From NCBI GenBank assembly GCA_027623585.1, contig JAQBVK010000140.1, forward strand, positions 1 through 6,491: a stretch of DNA of 6,491 nucleotides, in the 5' to 3' direction. Shown here piece by piece: positions 5,157 through 6,491 of this stretch; the stretch's first letter is position 1; each line of letters opens with the position of its first letter. The notes below the pieces were generated by a model. It worked only from the letters and a program-made list of their open reading frames with translations. It made no database searches and was not told the DNA's origin. The DNA comes from Planctomycetota bacterium. GTDB lineage: Bacteria; Planctomycetota; UBA1135. A program made the translations under genes and the position numbers.

Positions 5157-6491
5157 TCATTGGACCTCGCGAAAGACCACGTTCGAGACCAGATTCGGTT
5201 GAGCGGCCTGGATCCAGAAGCCCCGGCCAGAGAGCACCCAGGGGACCTGGAACGAGAAACTCGCGCTGCCGACCGCATCGCTTCGCCCCAGACCGATCAG
5301 CCTCGGTGAGGCAAGCGAGAGCGAGACCTGCCATCCCACGATCGCGTGGTTGCCGAGGCCTTGCAAGGAACCCGCCAACGCCACGTCCGTCAACGGCTGG
5401 CCACCGGCCAACTCGAGGCTCTCCGTCATGCCGGCGACGAGCTCAGGCGCCATGAGACGCAAGCCTCCTGGAATCAACCGGAAGGCGGTTCCGGAGGGCG
5501 CGCAAATGAAATAGACCTCGCCGGCATGGTCCTCCCCGAAGCTCACGACGCCACAGGGCACACCGCCAGTCGCTGGAATCCTGAAATGGACTCGCTCCGA
5601 GCTCAGACTCCCGCCTTGTTGCGCGAGTGAAATCATCTCATCACTGCAATTGTCCGAGAAGAAGTAGCGACCCTGGAGCGTGACCATGTCGCGTCCTCGA
5701 TACACCGTGCCGCCAATCACGGCGCAACGCAGCACCAGCCCCCAGTAGACGTGCGCGTAATCGTAAATCGGCAGAGTCAGTCCGGTCATGTTGCAGCCGA
5801 CCGGCGGCGTCCTGCACGCCGAGCCTTCCATCACGTTCCATCCGTAGTCTTCACCGCCCGGGCTCGCCGCGGGTTGAAAGTTCACTTCTTCGAAATCGCG
5901 CCAACCGACGTCGGCGATCCAGAGGTCCGCAGTCTCGCGGTCGAAGGCGATCCGCCATGGATTGCGCAGACCGCGCGCCCAGATTTCAGGACGCGCACCC
6001 GGCACACCGATGAAAGGATTGCTCGCTGGAGCGCTGTACTCGAGTCCGCCGGACGGGTGATCCACATCGAGTCTCAGAATTTTCCCGTAAAGTTGGCCAA
6101 GATCGCGCGCCAATCCGAGCGGATCCCCCTGCAGGCCGCCGTCGCCGAGCCCCACGTACAGGAACCCGTCGTCCCCGAAGGCCATGCCGCCGCCATTGTG
6201 GATGGAGGTCGGCTGGGGCAAGCTCAACAGAACGGCTTCGCTGTTGGCGTCCGCCTGATTCGGGTCCGCAGCCAGACGCCGAAATCTCGAAACCACGACG
6301 TCGCCTGCAAGATCGGTGTAGTGAACGAAGAACAGACCGTTGTTCGCGTAGTCGGGGTGGAATGCGAGGGCGAGCAACCCTCCGCTGAACAGCGGCATCA
6401 GGCGCGCGCGGATGTCCAGGAACGGAGCAGGCAACCTCACTCCATCGACCAACACCACGATCCGTCCGTCCTGCTGAACGATGAACAGTCG
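5157..6491 (-). CDS. Second PQQ-type glucose/sorbosone dehydrogenase-like protein (N-terminus beyond the window)
   Basis: The frame is open from the right edge to TGA at 5159-5157, giving 444 residues. By alignment with the neighbouring paralogue about 50 N-terminal residues, including the expected signal peptide, are missing. A methionine-like codon at 6458 is internal, because RLFIVQQDGRI just before it matches RLFIALQDGRI of the paralogue. Same landmarks, in visible numbering: LALAFHPDY (40-48), IHNGGGMAFGDDGFLYVGLGDGG (97-119) with H98 as likely catalytic base, GKILRLDVD (136-144), GLRNPWR (174-180), GEDYGWN (213-219), GRYFFSD and SFGEDHAGEVY. The six propeller cysteines of the paralogue are all conserved (226, 233, 256, 282, 313, 330). 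A C-terminal domain (about 341-444) ends WIQAAQPNLVSNVVFREVQ but lacks the two extra cysteines of the paralogue's tail. Probably extracytoplasmic. Roughly half the residues match between the copies by eye, so the duplication is old. Confidence 0.88.
   Translation of the reverse strand, partial: RLFIVQQDGRIVVLVDGVRLPAPFLDIRARLMPLFSGGLLALAFHPDYANNGLFFVHYTDLAGDVVVSRFRRLAADPNQADANSEAVLLSLPQPTSIHNGGGMAFGDDGFLYVGLGDGGLQGDPLGLARDLGQLYGKILRLDVDHPSGGLEYSAPASNPFIGVPGARPEIWARGLRNPWRIAFDRETADLWIADVGWRDFEEVNFQPAASPGGEDYGWNVMEGSACRTPPVGCNMTGLTLPIYDYAHVYWGLVLRCAVIGGTVYRGRDMVTLQGRYFFSDNCSDEMISLAQQGGSLSSERVHFRIPATGGVPCGVVSFGEDHAGEVYFICAPSGTAFRLIPGGLRLMAPELVAGMTESLELAGGQPLTDVALAGSLQGLGNHAIVGWQVSLSLASPRLIGLGRSDAVGSASFSFQVPWVLSGRGFWIQAAQPNLVSNVVFREVQ

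Noticed and set aside
5017..6491. A recent duplication or mobile element explaining the two dehydrogenase-like copies.
   Set aside because: The copies are strongly diverged at the DNA level, no direct or terminal inverted repeats flank them, and no transposase or integrase is present.

Overview
The window is GC-rich, roughly 63-65% by eye, and gene-dense. It looks like ordinary chromosome of a high-GC environmental bacterium. Two secreted beta-propeller proteins end in a C-terminal domain finishing in a 'W(I/V)QA...SNV' motif. I associate such tails, from memory only, with secretomes of Planctomycetota and similar lineages. None of the five complete genes has a recognisable Shine-Dalgarno sequence, which fits such a lineage without proving it. 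I see no rRNA, tRNA, CRISPR array, transposase or phage gene.

Layout, left to right. (1) Positions 1-1084, minus strand: the N-terminal 361 residues of a membrane-anchored or secreted two-domain protein. A zinc-peptidase-like (gluzincin) domain with a broken HExxH motif (HGHLH) is followed by a beta-lactamase/serine hydrolase domain with an SxxK motif. The gene runs off the left edge. (2) Positions 1132-2208, plus strand: a lone Rieske non-heme iron oxygenase alpha subunit, divergent from gene 1 and convergent with the next gene, and the only plus-strand gene. (3) A minus-strand series, read from right to left. It starts with a PQQ-type glucose/sorbosone dehydrogenase-like protein whose 5' end is cut by the right edge. 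A 140-bp gap with two small dyads follows, then a complete paralogue. Next come a previously easy-to-miss 41-residue membrane protein, a PepE-like S51 peptidase whose TTG start overlaps the small gene's stop as TTGA, and a stand-alone CheY-like receiver.

How the genes work together is not clear. The small membrane protein, the peptidase and the receiver are packed tightly enough to be one transcription unit, possibly continuing from the upstream dehydrogenase paralogue. The two dehydrogenase-like proteins look like an ancient tandem duplication of an extracytoplasmic enzyme. The Rieske oxygenase has no reductase or ferredoxin partner here. No convincing new system is visible. The most unusual items are the pseudo-gluzincin/serine-hydrolase fusion, with a nine-G tract at its domain junction, and the coupled small membrane protein/PepE pair.
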